From Mesonia ostreae (GTDB taxonomy: Bacteria > Bacteroidota > Bacteroidia > Flavobacteriales > Flavobacteriaceae), in the NCBI RefSeq assembly GCF_031845265.1, contig NZ_JAVRBG010000015.1, forward strand, positions 1 to 64,000: a stretch of 64,000 bases of DNA. The letters are read 5' to 3'. Position 1 is the stretch's first letter; every line of letters starts with the position of its first letter. The notes beneath the pieces were generated by a model, which ran no database searches, was not told where the DNA came from, and saw only the letters and a list, made by a program, of their open reading frames with translations. The translations under genes were made by a program, and so were the position numbers. Below are positions 8,396 through 16,957 of the stretch, in pieces.

Positions 8396-9067
8396 TTGAA
8401 GAAAAGAATCGCAAAATTTTCAGTGCTACCTGCAATAGGTGCATTGGTTTTTTTAAGTTTCTCGAACAAAGAAGAAGCTATTACTGCAAGTGTAAGCACT
8501 ACGAATTTACCAGAATCTTACACGGTAAAAAAGAATAATGAAATTTTGAACGAGGTAGATGAATCTATTTTCTATCCTGTTCTTAAAAAGGGTTACCTAG
8601 GTTTTAAAGAAGCAGTTGCCTTTAAAGAATCTAGAGGAGATTATAAGATAATCAATCAATTTGGTTATTTAGGTAAATACCAGTTTGGCATAGGAACATT
8701 GCATCTTATCGGTATTTATGACGCGGATGCGTTTTTAAATAATCCAGAACTTCAAGAAGCTGCATTTTATGCCAATGCTTCCAGAAACAAATGGATTTTA
8801 CGTAAAGATATCGCAAGGTCTGTAGGAAAGAAGATGAACGGTGTTGAAATCACAGAATCTGGTATTTTGGCGGCAGCACATTTAGCAGGGCCCGGAAGCG
8901 TTAAAAAATATTTAAGAAGTGGTGGCGTACAAGGATTTTCAGACGCCTTTGGAACTAGCATAAAATATTATCTGCACAAATTTAAAGGCTACGATACTTC
9001 TTTTGTATCTGCCAACAGGAAAGCAAAAGCTATAGTAAAAAGAAAATTATACGAAGGAGTGCTTTAA
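8396..9067 (+). CDS. Exported lysozyme/transglycosylase-like protein
   Basis: A 223-residue protein with an N-terminal hydrophobic export segment (about residues 7-23, no lipobox). The region 72-105 (GFKEAVAFKESRGDYKIINQ followed by GYLGKYQFG) resembles the lysozyme-like fold of lytic transglycosylases: Glu of the FKESRGDY segment would be the catalytic acid and GKYQFG the second conserved block. Later AAAHLAGPGSVKKYL matches a third block seen in such enzymes. It likely acts on peptidoglycan in the periplasm. The start is TTG at 8396, because no ATG lies between the promoter and the signal peptide. A terminator-like hairpin follows inside the convergent gene. Confidence 0.7.
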   Translation: MKKRIAKFSVLPAIGALVFLSFSNKEEAITASVSTTNLPESYTVKKNNEILNEVDESIFYPVLKKGYLGFKEAVAFKESRGDYKIINQFGYLGKYQFGIGTLHLIGIYDADAFLNNPELQEAAFYANASRNKWILRKDIARSVGKKMNGVEITESGILAAAHLAGPGSVKKYLRSGGVQGFSDAFGTSIKYYLHKFKGYDTSFVSANRKAKAIVKRKLYEGVL

Positions 9068-9068
9068 A

Positions 9069-9791
9069 TTACTCCCTCTGAAAAATGAATATAGCCGGTT
9101 TTTTATGTAAATCCGGCTTTGTTTTTTTCCATTGGGAAATTGTTTGTGTTTTAATATATTCTGTGGTTAACGTTACATCACAACCAATGCAAAGTAAGGT
9201 AGAAGAATGTAGATTTTGTTTTAAATCTTCAAAAAATTTCTCGTTTCTATAGGGAGTTTCAATAAAAATCTGCGCCTGATTTTGCTCTAATGAAATTCTT
9301 TCCAAGCGTTTAATTTCTTGTTTCTTTTCGTGCTTATCTATGGGTAAATAGCCGTGAAAGGCAAAATTTTGTCCATTCATACCGCTACTCATCATGGTAA
9401 GTAAAATAGAAGACGGACCTACTAACGGAACTACTTGTATTCCTTTTTCATGCGCAATTCTCACTACATCAGCACCAGGATCTGCAATACCTGGGCACCC
9501 TGCCTCGCTCAATAATCCCATATCATTTCCGTTAAGACAAGCTTCTAAAAATGAAGGAATTTCGCTAGTCTCGGTGTGTTTATTCAAAATCCAAAATTTG
9601 AGTTCTGGTTGTGGCTTTTCTGAAGCAATTTTTTTGATGTAACGCCGCGCCGTCTTTTCATTTTCGGCGATGTAATAATTTAGCTCTTCAATTTTATTTT
9701 TTACTGAAATTGGCATGGTTTCTGAATGCGCATCCTCACCTAATGGAGCAGGTAATAAGTATAGTTTTCCTGTATTAGTTTGATTCTTCAT
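9069..9791 (-). CDS. Tetrapyrrole-methylase-type SAM methyltransferase (RsmI-related)
   Basis: A 240-residue cytoplasmic protein with the fold of RsmI/tetrapyrrole methylases. Visible motifs are LYLLPAPLGE at the N-terminus, the central GLLSEAGCPGIADPGADVVR (about residues 93-112), VVPLVGPSSILLTMMSSG (about 120-137) and FIETPYRNEKFFEDL (about 175-190). These equal the RsmI blocks, but the N-terminal block has PAPLGE in place of the usual TPIGNL. This is a Bacteroidetes paralog class; the canonical rRNA 2'-O-methyltransferase may lie elsewhere. Target not known. Stands alone, convergent with the lysozyme-like gene. Confidence 0.85.
   Translation of the reverse strand: MKNQTNTGKLYLLPAPLGEDAHSETMPISVKNKIEELNYYIAENEKTARRYIKKIASEKPQPELKFWILNKHTETSEIPSFLEACLNGNDMGLLSEAGCPGIADPGADVVRIAHEKGIQVVPLVGPSSILLTMMSSGMNGQNFAFHGYLPIDKHEKKQEIKRLERISLEQNQAQIFIETPYRNEKFFEDLKQNLHSSTLLCIGCDVTLTTEYIKTQTISQWKKTKPDLHKKPAIFIFQRE
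9093..9128 (+). terminator. Terminator lying inside a convergent gene
   Basis: AGCCGG (9093-9098) pairs with CCGGCT (9113-9118), followed by TTTGTTTTTTT. It would end the transcript of the lysozyme-like gene but lies within the 3' coding part of the convergent methyltransferase gene. Confidence 0.55.
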
Positions 9792-9834
9792 TTAAAAGTA
9801 ATAAATGGATTTATATAACGGCTGAAGCTTCAGA

Positions 9835-9860
9835 AAAAATGTTTTCTAACATAAGAAAAC
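9835..9860 (-). terminator. Weak intrinsic terminator for the dnaA transcript
   Basis: On the minus strand GTTTTCT and AGAAAAC form a 7-bp AT-rich stem followed by ATTTTTT, 35 bp after the end of the phosphatase gene. A perfect 12-bp palindrome CTGAAGCTTCAG lies just beyond (9822-9833). Confidence 0.45.
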
Positions 9861-9894
9861 TTAAAATACATTCACCCCTTCAGAAACAAAACTA

Positions 9895-10350
9895 TTAGCT
9901 TATTTCTTTGGCAATAATGGTAGTGGCTTCATCTAGCATATCGTAGACGTTTTTAAAACCTTGATCTCCTCCATAATAAGGATCTGGTACATCTACATTT
10001 TCTTTTGGGAATATTTTATTGAGAATAAGCTCTACTTTTCGCTGGTCTTCTTCTGTTCGAGCTAATTTAACAACATTCTCGTAATTAGAATTGTCCATCA
10101 CATAAATGTAATCAAAACGATCAAAATCTTCCACAACAAACTGACGTCCTTTTTGGTGTGAAATATCCAATTTATGGTCTTTAGCTACGGCAATTGAACG
10201 TTTATCAGGACTATGATTTATGTGGTAATCTGAAGTTCCTGCAGAATCTACATTAATCTTTTCAGAATTTACCTTATTGGCCAATAAACCCTCTGCAAGA
10301 GGAGACCTGCAAATATTACCCAAACAAACCATGAGTACATTAGTTTTCAT
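9895..10350 (-). CDS. Low-molecular-weight protein-tyrosine phosphatase
   Basis: A 151-residue cytoplasmic phosphatase. The N-terminal P-loop VCLGNICRSPLAEG contains the catalytic C-X5-R (Cys9, Arg15), and the general acid lies in VPDPYYGG (Asp about 121), both hallmarks of the LMW-PTP family (as in Wzb or YwlE). Substrates of such enzymes are tyrosine-phosphorylated kinases of polysaccharide export, or phosphoarginine proteins. It follows dnaA by 1 bp and is surely co-transcribed with it. No polysaccharide locus is in the window, so its substrate is open. Confidence 0.92.
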   Translation of the reverse strand: MKTNVLMVCLGNICRSPLAEGLLANKVNSEKINVDSAGTSDYHINHSPDKRSIAVAKDHKLDISHQKGRQFVVEDFDRFDYIYVMDNSNYENVVKLARTEEDQRKVELILNKIFPKENVDVPDPYYGGDQGFKNVYDMLDEATTIIAKEIS

Positions 10351-10351
10351 C

Positions 10352-11779
10352 TTAAAGTGTAAGTTTTTTATCTAAATCTTCTACAAATTTTTTAAACTGT
10401 TTGTCAGTAGTAGAAAGATTATTCACTGTTTTACATGCGTGTAAAACGGTAGCGTGATCTCTTTTTCCTATTTGGGTACCAATACTTGCTAAAGATGCTT
10501 TGGTTAGTTTTTTAGCAAAAAACATCGCTAATTGTCTTGCTTGTACAATATGTCTTTTTCTAGTTTTGGACTGAAGTGTTTCTACATCCATTTGAAAATA
10601 ATTACTCACAACTTTTTGTATGTAATCAATAGATACTTCCTTCTTGGTATGTTTAACATAGTTTTGAACAATTTTCTTGGCTAGCTCAATGGTTATATCT
10701 TTTTTATTAAAAGAAGAATGAGCGATTAAAGAGATAATAGCACCTTCCAGCTCTCTAATATTCGTTTTTATATTATTGGCTAAAAACTCAACGATATCTT
10801 CTGGCATTTCAACGCCATCGCGATACAATTTGTTTTTTATAATAGAAACGCGAGTTTCAAAATCTGGATGTTGTAATTCTGCCGAGAGTCCCCATTTAAA
10901 TCGAGATAATAAGCGTTGTTCAATATCTTGCATGTCTACGGGAGCCTTATCACTGGTTAAAATGACTTGCTTTCCATTTTGATGCAAGTGGTTAAAAATA
11001 TGGAAAAATACATCTTGAGTTCCCGCTTTACCAGATAATAATTGAATGTCATCTACAATTAGAACATCTATAATTTGATAAAAATGAATAAAATCATTCC
11101 TATTATTTTTCTTAACGGATTCTATATATTGTTGGGTAAATTTTTCCGCAGAAATATATAAAACAGTTTTCTCTGGATACTTATCTTTTACTTCTACACC
11201 AATTGCGTGGGCTAGATGCGTTTTCCCTAAGCCAACGCCACCAAACACCAATAACGGGTTAAAAGACGTTCCTCCTGGCTTATTTGACACTGCCATTCCC
11301 GCATTTCTTGCCAATCGGTTAGAATCGCCTTCTAAAAAATTATCGAAGCTGTAATTGGGGTTGAGTTGAGAATCAATTTTTACATTTCGAATTCCCGGAA
11401 TTATAAATGGATTTTTTAATTCTGGACTTTTATTTTTTATGGGACCATCAATGTCCTGTGTAGAAATTCTTGTTCGCTGCGAACTTGGTATCTTTTCTGT
11501 AAAAGGTTGTTTGTTACCGTAGGTATTTTCCATTCGAATAACATAAACCAATTTGGCGTTATCGCCAAGCTCTCTAGTAAGAGAAACTTTTAGTAGTTTA
11601 ACGTAATGCTCTTCTAACCATTCATAAAAAAACTTAGAAGGAACTTGGATACTCAATGCGTTATCGGTAAGCTTAACTGCCTTGATAGGTTCAAACCACG
11701 TTTTGTAAGCTTGAGGAGTAATATTATCTTGAATAAATGACAGACATTTTACCCAAACTGATTGCGCAGTTTCACCCAT
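10352..11779 (-). CDS. dnaA: Chromosomal replication initiator DnaA
   Basis: DnaA binds DnaA boxes at the origin and opens the DNA. The 475 residues show the N-terminal DnaB-interaction domain (1-about 75), a short linker, an AAA+ domain with Walker A GGVGLGKT (180-187) and Walker B LIVDDIQLL (about 238-246), and a C-terminal helix-turn-helix with the signature RDHATVLHACKTV (about 440-452). All functional residues look intact. The gene is not next to dnaN or recF. The 212-bp region upstream (11780-11991) has one weak DnaA-box-like word (TGTGAACAA at 11877-11885) and no cluster, so no origin is claimed. Start is ATG, preceded by an AT-rich leader. Confidence 0.98.
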   Translation of the reverse strand: MGETAQSVWVKCLSFIQDNITPQAYKTWFEPIKAVKLTDNALSIQVPSKFFYEWLEEHYVKLLKVSLTRELGDNAKLVYVIRMENTYGNKQPFTEKIPSSQRTRISTQDIDGPIKNKSPELKNPFIIPGIRNVKIDSQLNPNYSFDNFLEGDSNRLARNAGMAVSNKPGGTSFNPLLVFGGVGLGKTHLAHAIGVEVKDKYPEKTVLYISAEKFTQQYIESVKKNNRNDFIHFYQIIDVLIVDDIQLLSGKAGTQDVFFHIFNHLHQNGKQVILTSDKAPVDMQDIEQRLLSRFKWGLSAELQHPDFETRVSIIKNKLYRDGVEMPEDIVEFLANNIKTNIRELEGAIISLIAHSSFNKKDITIELAKKIVQNYVKHTKKEVSIDYIQKVVSNYFQMDVETLQSKTRKRHIVQARQLAMFFAKKLTKASLASIGTQIGKRDHATVLHACKTVNNLSTTDKQFKKFVEDLDKKLTL

Positions 11780-11991
11780 GTTAAAAATATGTTTTTATAA
11801 ATTAATAATCTAAAATAATGAAAATGAATGCTTCTTTAATAAGTTTTAAAGGCTCTCATTTTGGAGCAACAAATATGTGAACAAAAAAGCTAATAAAAAA
11901 CAAAATTACACTTGAATTTTCGGTATTTTATTCTCATACTTAATTTCTTTTTAAACATACAAAAACTAATCCACTTAATTCGAAAATTAAC

Positions 11992-12390
11992 ATGAAAACC
12001 CATTCTACAAATATACGAGTACGCTATGCAGAAACCGATCAAATGGGCGTAGTTCATCACGGTAATTACGCGCTATACCTAGAGTTAGCAAGGTGTGAAT
12101 GGTTAGAGCAGTTTGGAACTTCTTATAAATCAATAGAAGAGAGCGGAGTAATGCTTCCCGTTTATGAAATGAATTTTAAATTTAAAAGACCAGCAAAATT
12201 TGATGATATTTTAAGGGTAAAAACTACCTTGGTGAGGCAGCCCAGCTTTAAGATAGAATTTAACTATGAGATTTACAATCAGCATCAAGAATTGTTAACA
12301 ACTGCACATACGATTTTGGTGTTTGTAGATATCAATTCTAGAAAACCTGTAAAATGTCCAGCGTATATTTTGAAAAAGTTGAACGCTTAA
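11992..12390 (+). CDS. YbgC/FadM-type acyl-CoA thioesterase
   Basis: A 132-residue hotdog-fold protein. The N-terminal motif VRYAETDQMGVVHHGNYALYLELAR (about residues 9-33) contains the catalytic Asp and the helix of the 4-hydroxybenzoyl-CoA thioesterase class. It hydrolyses acyl-CoA thioesters in the cytoplasm; in other bacteria YbgC relatives act on short-chain or phospholipid-linked acyl groups. Length is typical. It is divergent from dnaA and convergent (3-bp gap) with the yigZ gene, so it is a single-gene unit. Specificity not predictable. Confidence 0.9.
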   Translation: MKTHSTNIRVRYAETDQMGVVHHGNYALYLELARCEWLEQFGTSYKSIEESGVMLPVYEMNFKFKRPAKFDDILRVKTTLVRQPSFKIEFNYEIYNQHQELLTTAHTILVFVDINSRKPVKCPAYILKKLNA

Positions 12391-12393
12391 AAA

Positions 12394-13002
12394 TTATTCG
12401 ACTTCTTTAATTTTTATTCCGTAGATACTGTCAAATTTTTCAAAAATAGATTCGGCTTCCTTTTCTCTAATTAGAAGGTAAATTTTACAATCGAGTTCTA
12501 ACACCTGATTCTTTACATGCAAATTCTTTTCTTTAATCACTCGCATCACTTTATTCATATTGGGATAATCAAAAGTGAGTTCGTATTCTACGTTTATGGT
12601 TTTGGTTCGTATTTTTGAAGCTTCCAATGCCATTTGTGCTGTAGTTTTGTATGCGTTTATCAATCCGCCTACGCCCAGTTTGGTTCCTCCAAAATAACGC
12701 ACAACAACGATAAGAATATTGGTAACTTCAAAAGATTGTAGCTGACCGTAAATAGGCATTCCGGCTGAGTTAGAAGGTTCGCCATCATCATTGGCTCTAT
12801 AATGTTCATAATTCTTTCCCAATTGCCATGCGTAACACCAATGCCTTGCTTGGTGGTGTTTCGTCTTTAAATCTTCTATATGAGCTTTTACTTCGTCTTC
12901 CGTTTTAACATGAAAAGCGTAGCCAAAGAATTTACTTCCTTTATCTTTAAATAAAACTTCTTCTCCTGGTTGATGAATGGTTTTGTAAACGTCTCTTTCC
13001 AA
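12394..13002 (-). CDS. yigZ: YigZ/IMPACT family protein
   Basis: A 202-residue member of the UPF0029/IMPACT family. The signature region HHQARHWCYAWQLG and ANDDGEPSNSAGMPIYGQL (about residues 50-87), with VVVRYFGGTKLGVGGLINAY (about 99-118), is diagnostic. The C-terminal 65 residues form the usual ferredoxin-like domain. Related proteins contact ribosomes or nucleotides, but the bacterial role is unsettled. It lies 2 bp downstream of the DMT transporter gene in the minus-strand cluster ribD-HAD-transporter-yigZ. Confidence 0.93.
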   Translation of the reverse strand: MERDVYKTIHQPGEEVLFKDKGSKFFGYAFHVKTEDEVKAHIEDLKTKHHQARHWCYAWQLGKNYEHYRANDDGEPSNSAGMPIYGQLQSFEVTNILIVVVRYFGGTKLGVGGLINAYKTTAQMALEASKIRTKTINVEYELTFDYPNMNKVMRVIKEKNLHVKNQVLELDCKIYLLIREKEAESIFEKFDSIYGIKIKEVE

Positions 13003-13004
13003 AT

Positions 13005-13874
13005 CTATCGTGTTGTTAAAGCCACTAAAATAATACTAACCACCGCCAACGCAATACCAATCCAGTTTTTTCTTAGTATTTTTTCTTTAAATAAGGCAAT
13101 TCCCAAGAGGGTAGAAAGCATGACAATAGCAACATTATTGATTAAAAAAACCGTGGCGCTATCCATATTTCCCCGCAAAGCTTGAATAAAGAAATAGACC
13201 GAATAATAATTAGGGATTCCTAAAGCAATTCCGCCAAGGAGCTCTTTATACGTGAATTTTATTTTTTTTACAAGCAATAAATAAAGGCTTATTAGAATCC
13301 CAACGTTTGAAGCAAAAATAAACAAGGTCATAGAGAAAAGCGCCACATCATCTTTAGCTACATAATTGTGTTCTAAAAACTTGATTCCTGTTTCTATAAT
13401 TCCGCTGCCAAAAAATACCAAGACAGGAAAAATGATAGAACCTTTCTTAGCCACCATGCCTTTTCTATCTTTTATAGACGCTAAATAAACCGCTACCAAC
13501 GCCAATACAATCGCTATAATTTTTAATGCGCTTGCCGGCTCGTTGTAATAAAAAATGACAAAAAGAATGGGAATAGACAAACTCATCTTACTGGCGACAG
13601 ATACAGCTGAAAGTCCGTTAATCTTCGTCGTTAACGCCATCAAATTAAACACGGTTATAAACAAGATTCCCAAAATCATAGCTCCCCAAAACCAACTCGC
13701 TGTGGTGATTGTTTCTAACTCAAAACTTTTAGAATGACCCAAATAACCTGCTACAACGGCAGTTAAATAATTAACGACGATGGCATAAGAAATTTTAATA
13801 TTGAACTTATCCAGTAGTTTAAAAACCACATAAATAAGACTCGAAGATAGAATACTTAGTAAAAGATAAATCAA
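13005..13874 (-). CDS. EamA/DMT-family transporter
   Basis: An inner-membrane protein of 289 residues with ten hydrophobic helices arranged as two five-helix EamA halves, typical of drug/metabolite transporters. Substrate unknown. The start is TTG at 13874-13872, which overlaps the stop TGA of the HAD gene (TTGA), so translation is coupled. No ATG occurs near the N-terminus that would keep the first helix, which supports the TTG start. Confidence 0.87.
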   Translation of the reverse strand: MIYLLLSILSSSLIYVVFKLLDKFNIKISYAIVVNYLTAVVAGYLGHSKSFELETITTASWFWGAMILGILFITVFNLMALTTKINGLSAVSVASKMSLSIPILFVIFYYNEPASALKIIAIVLALVAVYLASIKDRKGMVAKKGSIIFPVLVFFGSGIIETGIKFLEHNYVAKDDVALFSMTLFIFASNVGILISLYLLLVKKIKFTYKELLGGIALGIPNYYSVYFFIQALRGNMDSATVFLINNVAIVMLSTLLGIALFKEKILRKNWIGIALAVVSIILVALTTR

Positions 13875-14551
13875 AACAACTGCTGATTAGTGGTGAACAA
13901 ATTGGTAATGTCTTCGTTGGCTGGATTGATGTTCCAAACCTTTATACCCAAATTTTTTGCCGCATCTGTATTTTCTTGAGTGTCGTCTATAAATAAAACT
14001 TCTTCGGGTTTTAGACGGTGTTTTTTTATGACAAATTCATAGATGTTCGCATTGGGTTTACGCAAATTTATTTCGTGCGAGAGGTAAAAAGCATCAAAAA
14101 AGCTTTTAAATTCCTCATAGAAATCAATATTTTGCTTGATCCAAGAAATATGTAAGTCGTTAGTATTACTCAATAAAATGAGTTGAAAATCGCCTTTTTC
14201 CTTCAATTCCTTTAAAAATGATAGCCGATGCTTAGGGAAGTCCAACAAAATAGCATTCCACGCTGCTGTTAACGCTTTCGCGGAAGCGTTATTCAGTTTT
14301 TTTTCATAATAGGTAATAAACGATCTAGAATTTATATTCCCCACTTCGTAGCTTTGGTTATGCAAAATCATTTCGGTATCAAAATCCTCTAACCCAAACT
14401 CTGCTAATTTCTTTGCTGTAGCCGATTTATCTAAGTTGATAAACACATCGCCAAAATCAAAAAGTAGCATCTTTATTTTCTTAGCGGAAGGAGTTTTTAA
14501 GGCTTTTGAAGAAGTTCCTAAATCTGAATGCGTTTCTTTATTTGGGTTCAT
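13871..14551 (-). CDS. HAD-superfamily hydrolase
   Basis: A 226-residue protein with HAD motif I as LLFDFGDVFINLD (about residues 29-41; DFGDV instead of the usual DxDGT, common in haloacid dehalogenase-like class IA members), motif II ILLSNTND (about 123-130), motif III Lys in LRKPNANIYEF (about 163-173) and motif IV FIDDTQENTDAA (about 182-193). It probably dephosphorylates a small metabolite. The first 27 residues are poorly conserved-looking and Met28 (codon at 14470) could be the true start, but the upstream start at 14551 would couple it to ribD, whose 3' end it overlaps by 14 bp. Confidence 0.85.
   Translation of the reverse strand: MNPNKETHSDLGTSSKALKTPSAKKIKMLLFDFGDVFINLDKSATAKKLAEFGLEDFDTEMILHNQSYEVGNINSRSFITYYEKKLNNASAKALTAAWNAILLDFPKHRLSFLKELKEKGDFQLILLSNTNDLHISWIKQNIDFYEEFKSFFDAFYLSHEINLRKPNANIYEFVIKKHRLKPEEVLFIDDTQENTDAAKNLGIKVWNINPANEDITNLFTTNQQLF
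14271..14290. repeat. GC-rich palindromic motif inside HAD gene
   Basis: AACGCTTTCGCGGAAGCGTT is a 20-bp palindrome with a single mismatched pair. It encodes part of NASAKALTA in the HAD gene, and is the best member of the family with core CGCGGAA seen throughout this window. Confidence 0.7.
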
Positions 14552-15575
14552 AATAACGGACTAAATTATCTTGAAGTTTTATTTCTTTGGTGATTTCACC
14601 TTCTATTAACGGAGCTAAAATCCCGTCTTTCCATTCGGATTCATTTTGAGTAATGCGAGCTTCATCCCAATACTCAAGAGCGATGAACTGCTCCAGAGTT
14701 TTTCCTCCGCCTTCAATAATAAGACTTTGTATGCCTAAATCGTATAAATAATCACATAACTGCGAAATAATATCTTGACTAAAATCTAGCTTCTTAAATT
14801 CGACATTTTCTAAATTTCCCATTTCTTTTTCCGTAAAAAAAATAGTTTTCACTTTTTGATTGTATAAGTAGCTTTCTTTTGGAATGCGTAGGTTTTTATC
14901 AATAACTAAACGTAAAGGCGATTTTCCCATCCATAACCGGGTGTCAAGTTTGGGATTGTCTTTTATAGCGGTTTGCGTGCCTACCAAAATGGCTTGCTCC
15001 TCGCTGCGCCATTTATGTACCAATAGTTTATTATAGCGATTGCTAATCCAAACCGGTTCTCGCTCTTGCTGTAAAGAAGGAGCTATAAAACCGTTTTGGG
15101 TCTGCGCCCATTTTAAAATAAGATAAGGACGTTTTTTTTGATGAAAAGTAAAAAAACGTTTGTTAAGTTCTTGACATTCTTTTTCTAGAACGCCAACAAC
15201 CACATCACAACCTGCTGCAATCAGCTTTTGGATTCCTCTCCCTGCAACTTTTGCAAAAGGGTCTATGGTGCCAATTACCACTTTTTTGATACCCATAGCA
15301 ATAATGAGGTCACTGCAAGGCGGAGTTTTCCCAAAGTGACTGCAAGGTTCTAAACTTACATAAATCGTTGCATGCTTAAAAAGTGAATTTTCTTTTACTT
15401 GATGAATTGCATTTACTTCGGCGTGGGCTTCTCCTGCCTTTTGATGCCAACCTTCACCAATAATCTTATTATCATAAACGATTACGCTGCCCACCATAGG
15501 ATTTGGATAGGTGCTTCCTAGTCCATTTTTAGCCAATTGAATGCAGCGATTTATATATTTTTCGTGTATTTTCAC
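14538..15575 (-). CDS. ribD: Riboflavin biosynthesis deaminase/reductase RibD
   Basis: Bifunctional enzyme of 345 residues catalysing the second and third steps of riboflavin synthesis: deamination of the diaminopyrimidine and reduction of the ribosyl group. The N-terminal deaminase domain has the zinc site HAEVNAI (His about 50) and PCSHFGKTPPC (about 76-86). The C-terminal reductase domain spans about 146-345, with the loop IEGGGKTLEQF near 287. Both halves look complete. The start is 28 bp from the divergent GNAT gene, so there is no room for an FMN riboswitch, which fits regulation by another route or none. Confidence 0.96.
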   Translation of the reverse strand: MKIHEKYINRCIQLAKNGLGSTYPNPMVGSVIVYDNKIIGEGWHQKAGEAHAEVNAIHQVKENSLFKHATIYVSLEPCSHFGKTPPCSDLIIAMGIKKVVIGTIDPFAKVAGRGIQKLIAAGCDVVVGVLEKECQELNKRFFTFHQKKRPYLILKWAQTQNGFIAPSLQQEREPVWISNRYNKLLVHKWRSEEQAILVGTQTAIKDNPKLDTRLWMGKSPLRLVIDKNLRIPKESYLYNQKVKTIFFTEKEMGNLENVEFKKLDFSQDIISQLCDYLYDLGIQSLIIEGGGKTLEQFIALEYWDEARITQNESEWKDGILAPLIEGEITKEIKLQDNLVRYYEPK

Positions 15576-15603
15576 ACTTCAAAAATAGCATGAAAAATCA
15601 AGA

Positions 15604-16086
15604 ATGGAACACCTAAAGATAAGACCTATTCAAAAAGCAGACAATCCTTTTGTGGCAGAGATGATTAGGGCGGTGCTCATCGAAAATAATGCCCCCAAAA
15701 CAGGTACCGCTTACGAAGACAAAAACCTAGATTCTTTATATGAAACCTATCAAGATGAAGCTTCGGCGTATTTTGTGTTGACTGATGGGGATAAAATTTA
15801 TGGCGCTGCAGGAATCGCTTCATTGGAAGGAAGTAGTGCAATTTGCGAATTGCAAAAGATGTATTTTTTACACGAAGTACGAGGAAAAGGTTTAGGCATG
15901 CAAATGATGAAGAAATGTTTAAGTTTTGCTCAAGCTGCCAAGTATAAAAAGTGCTATCTAGAAACTTTGCCTTCAATGCTTGCGGCGCAAAAACTCTATC
16001 AAAAATCGGGTTTTAAGTATGTAGACAAACGCTTAGGAAATACAGGACATTTTAGTTGTACCACTTGGATGTTAAAAGAATTATAG
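15604..16086 (+). CDS. GNAT-family N-acetyltransferase
   Basis: A 160-residue acetyltransferase. The acetyl-CoA loop is LHEVRGKGLGMQMMKKCL (about residues 92-109; the R/Q-x-x-G-x-G/A motif appears as RGKGLG), preceded by a strand CELQKMYFL and followed by CYLETLPSMLAAQKLYQKSGF. Acceptor unknown. It lies one base before prmC and heads a plus-strand run prmC-LOG-ligA. Divergent from ribD. Confidence 0.9.
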   Translation: MEHLKIRPIQKADNPFVAEMIRAVLIENNAPKTGTAYEDKNLDSLYETYQDEASAYFVLTDGDKIYGAAGIASLEGSSAICELQKMYFLHEVRGKGLGMQMMKKCLSFAQAAKYKKCYLETLPSMLAAQKLYQKSGFKYVDKRLGNTGHFSCTTWMLKEL

Positions 16087-16087
16087 C

Positions 16088-16936
16088 ATGACCTTACAAG
16101 AATTGAAATTACATTTCTTTACGGAATTAAATGAGCAGTATCCTGCGACAGAAATAGAAAGTTTCTTCTTTTGGCTTACCCAAAGTGAATTGAATATTTC
16201 TCGTTTAGAAATGGCGTTAAATCCCCAAAAGAAAGTGGACATTCAACACGTAGAAAATTTTAAAAAAGCGATACTTAAGTTAAAAAACTTTGAACCCATT
16301 CAGTATATTGTGGGAGATACCGAGTTTTATGGAGGTGTATTTCAAGTAAATCCTTCCGTGTTAATTCCCCGTCCAGAAACCGAAGAACTCGTAGCTTGGA
16401 TGGTAGAAGATTTAAATAATAAAAAAGAAATTTTTAGGATTTTAGATATAGGAACCGGGAGTGGATGCATTTCTATCAGCTTAGCAAAAGCACTTCCGAA
16501 AGCAAAAATTAGTGCTATAGACATTTCCGCGGAAGCGTTACAAACCGCTAAAGAAAACGCAAAAAACAATGAGGTAAACGTTGAATTCTTTCAGCAAGAT
16601 ATTTTAGAAACCGAAAAATTAGACACTACATTTGAGGTGATTGTTTCTAATCCGCCCTATGTACGCGAACTGGAAAAAAAGATGATGCAAGAAAATGTTT
16701 TGAAGTACGAGCCCGAGTTGGCATTATTTGTTTCCGATGAAAATCCGTTAATTTTTTATAAAAAAATAGCCGAATTGGCTTTTGAAGCTTTGGAAGAGAA
16801 AGGAGTTTTATATTTAGAAATCAACGAATACCTCGCCCAAGAAACCCAAGAATTATTAAAAGAAATAGGTTTTTTATATATCGAAATAAAAAATGATATT
16901 TTTGAGAAACCAAGAATGATAAAAGCTAGTTTATAA
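16088..16936 (+). CDS. prmC: Release factor glutamine methyltransferase
   Basis: PrmC methylates the Gln of the GGQ motif of peptide-chain release factors. The 282 residues have the N-terminal helical domain (about 1-85), the SAM-binding loop LDIGTGSGCIS (about 119-129) and the substrate signature SNPPYVRE (about 187-194), which holds the amide of the target glutamine. It also has LIPRPETEELV (about 95-105), typical of PrmC. Full length. One GC-rich palindrome of the CGCGGAA family lies within it (16525-16537, encoding SAEA). Confidence 0.96.
   Translation: MTLQELKLHFFTELNEQYPATEIESFFFWLTQSELNISRLEMALNPQKKVDIQHVENFKKAILKLKNFEPIQYIVGDTEFYGGVFQVNPSVLIPRPETEELVAWMVEDLNNKKEIFRILDIGTGSGCISISLAKALPKAKISAIDISAEALQTAKENAKNNEVNVEFFQQDILETEKLDTTFEVIVSNPPYVRELEKKMMQENVLKYEPELALFVSDENPLIFYKKIAELAFEALEEKGVLYLEINEYLAQETQELLKEIGFLYIEIKNDIFEKPRMIKASL
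16525..16537. repeat. CGCGGAA-family palindrome in prmC
   Basis: TTCCGCGGAAGCG, encoding Ser-Ala-Glu-Ala with GC-rich codons that are rare in the surrounding AT-rich gene. Confidence 0.6.
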
Positions 16937-16957
16937 TCCTATCAAGTTAAGTTAAGT

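Noticed and set aside
11780..11991. Possible replication origin upstream of dnaA
   Set aside because: Only one weak DnaA-box-like word and no cluster or AT-rich 13-mers with clear pattern; dnaN and recF are not adjacent.
15576..15603. FMN riboswitch before ribD
   Set aside because: Only 28 bp separate ribD from the divergent GNAT gene, too short for the element.
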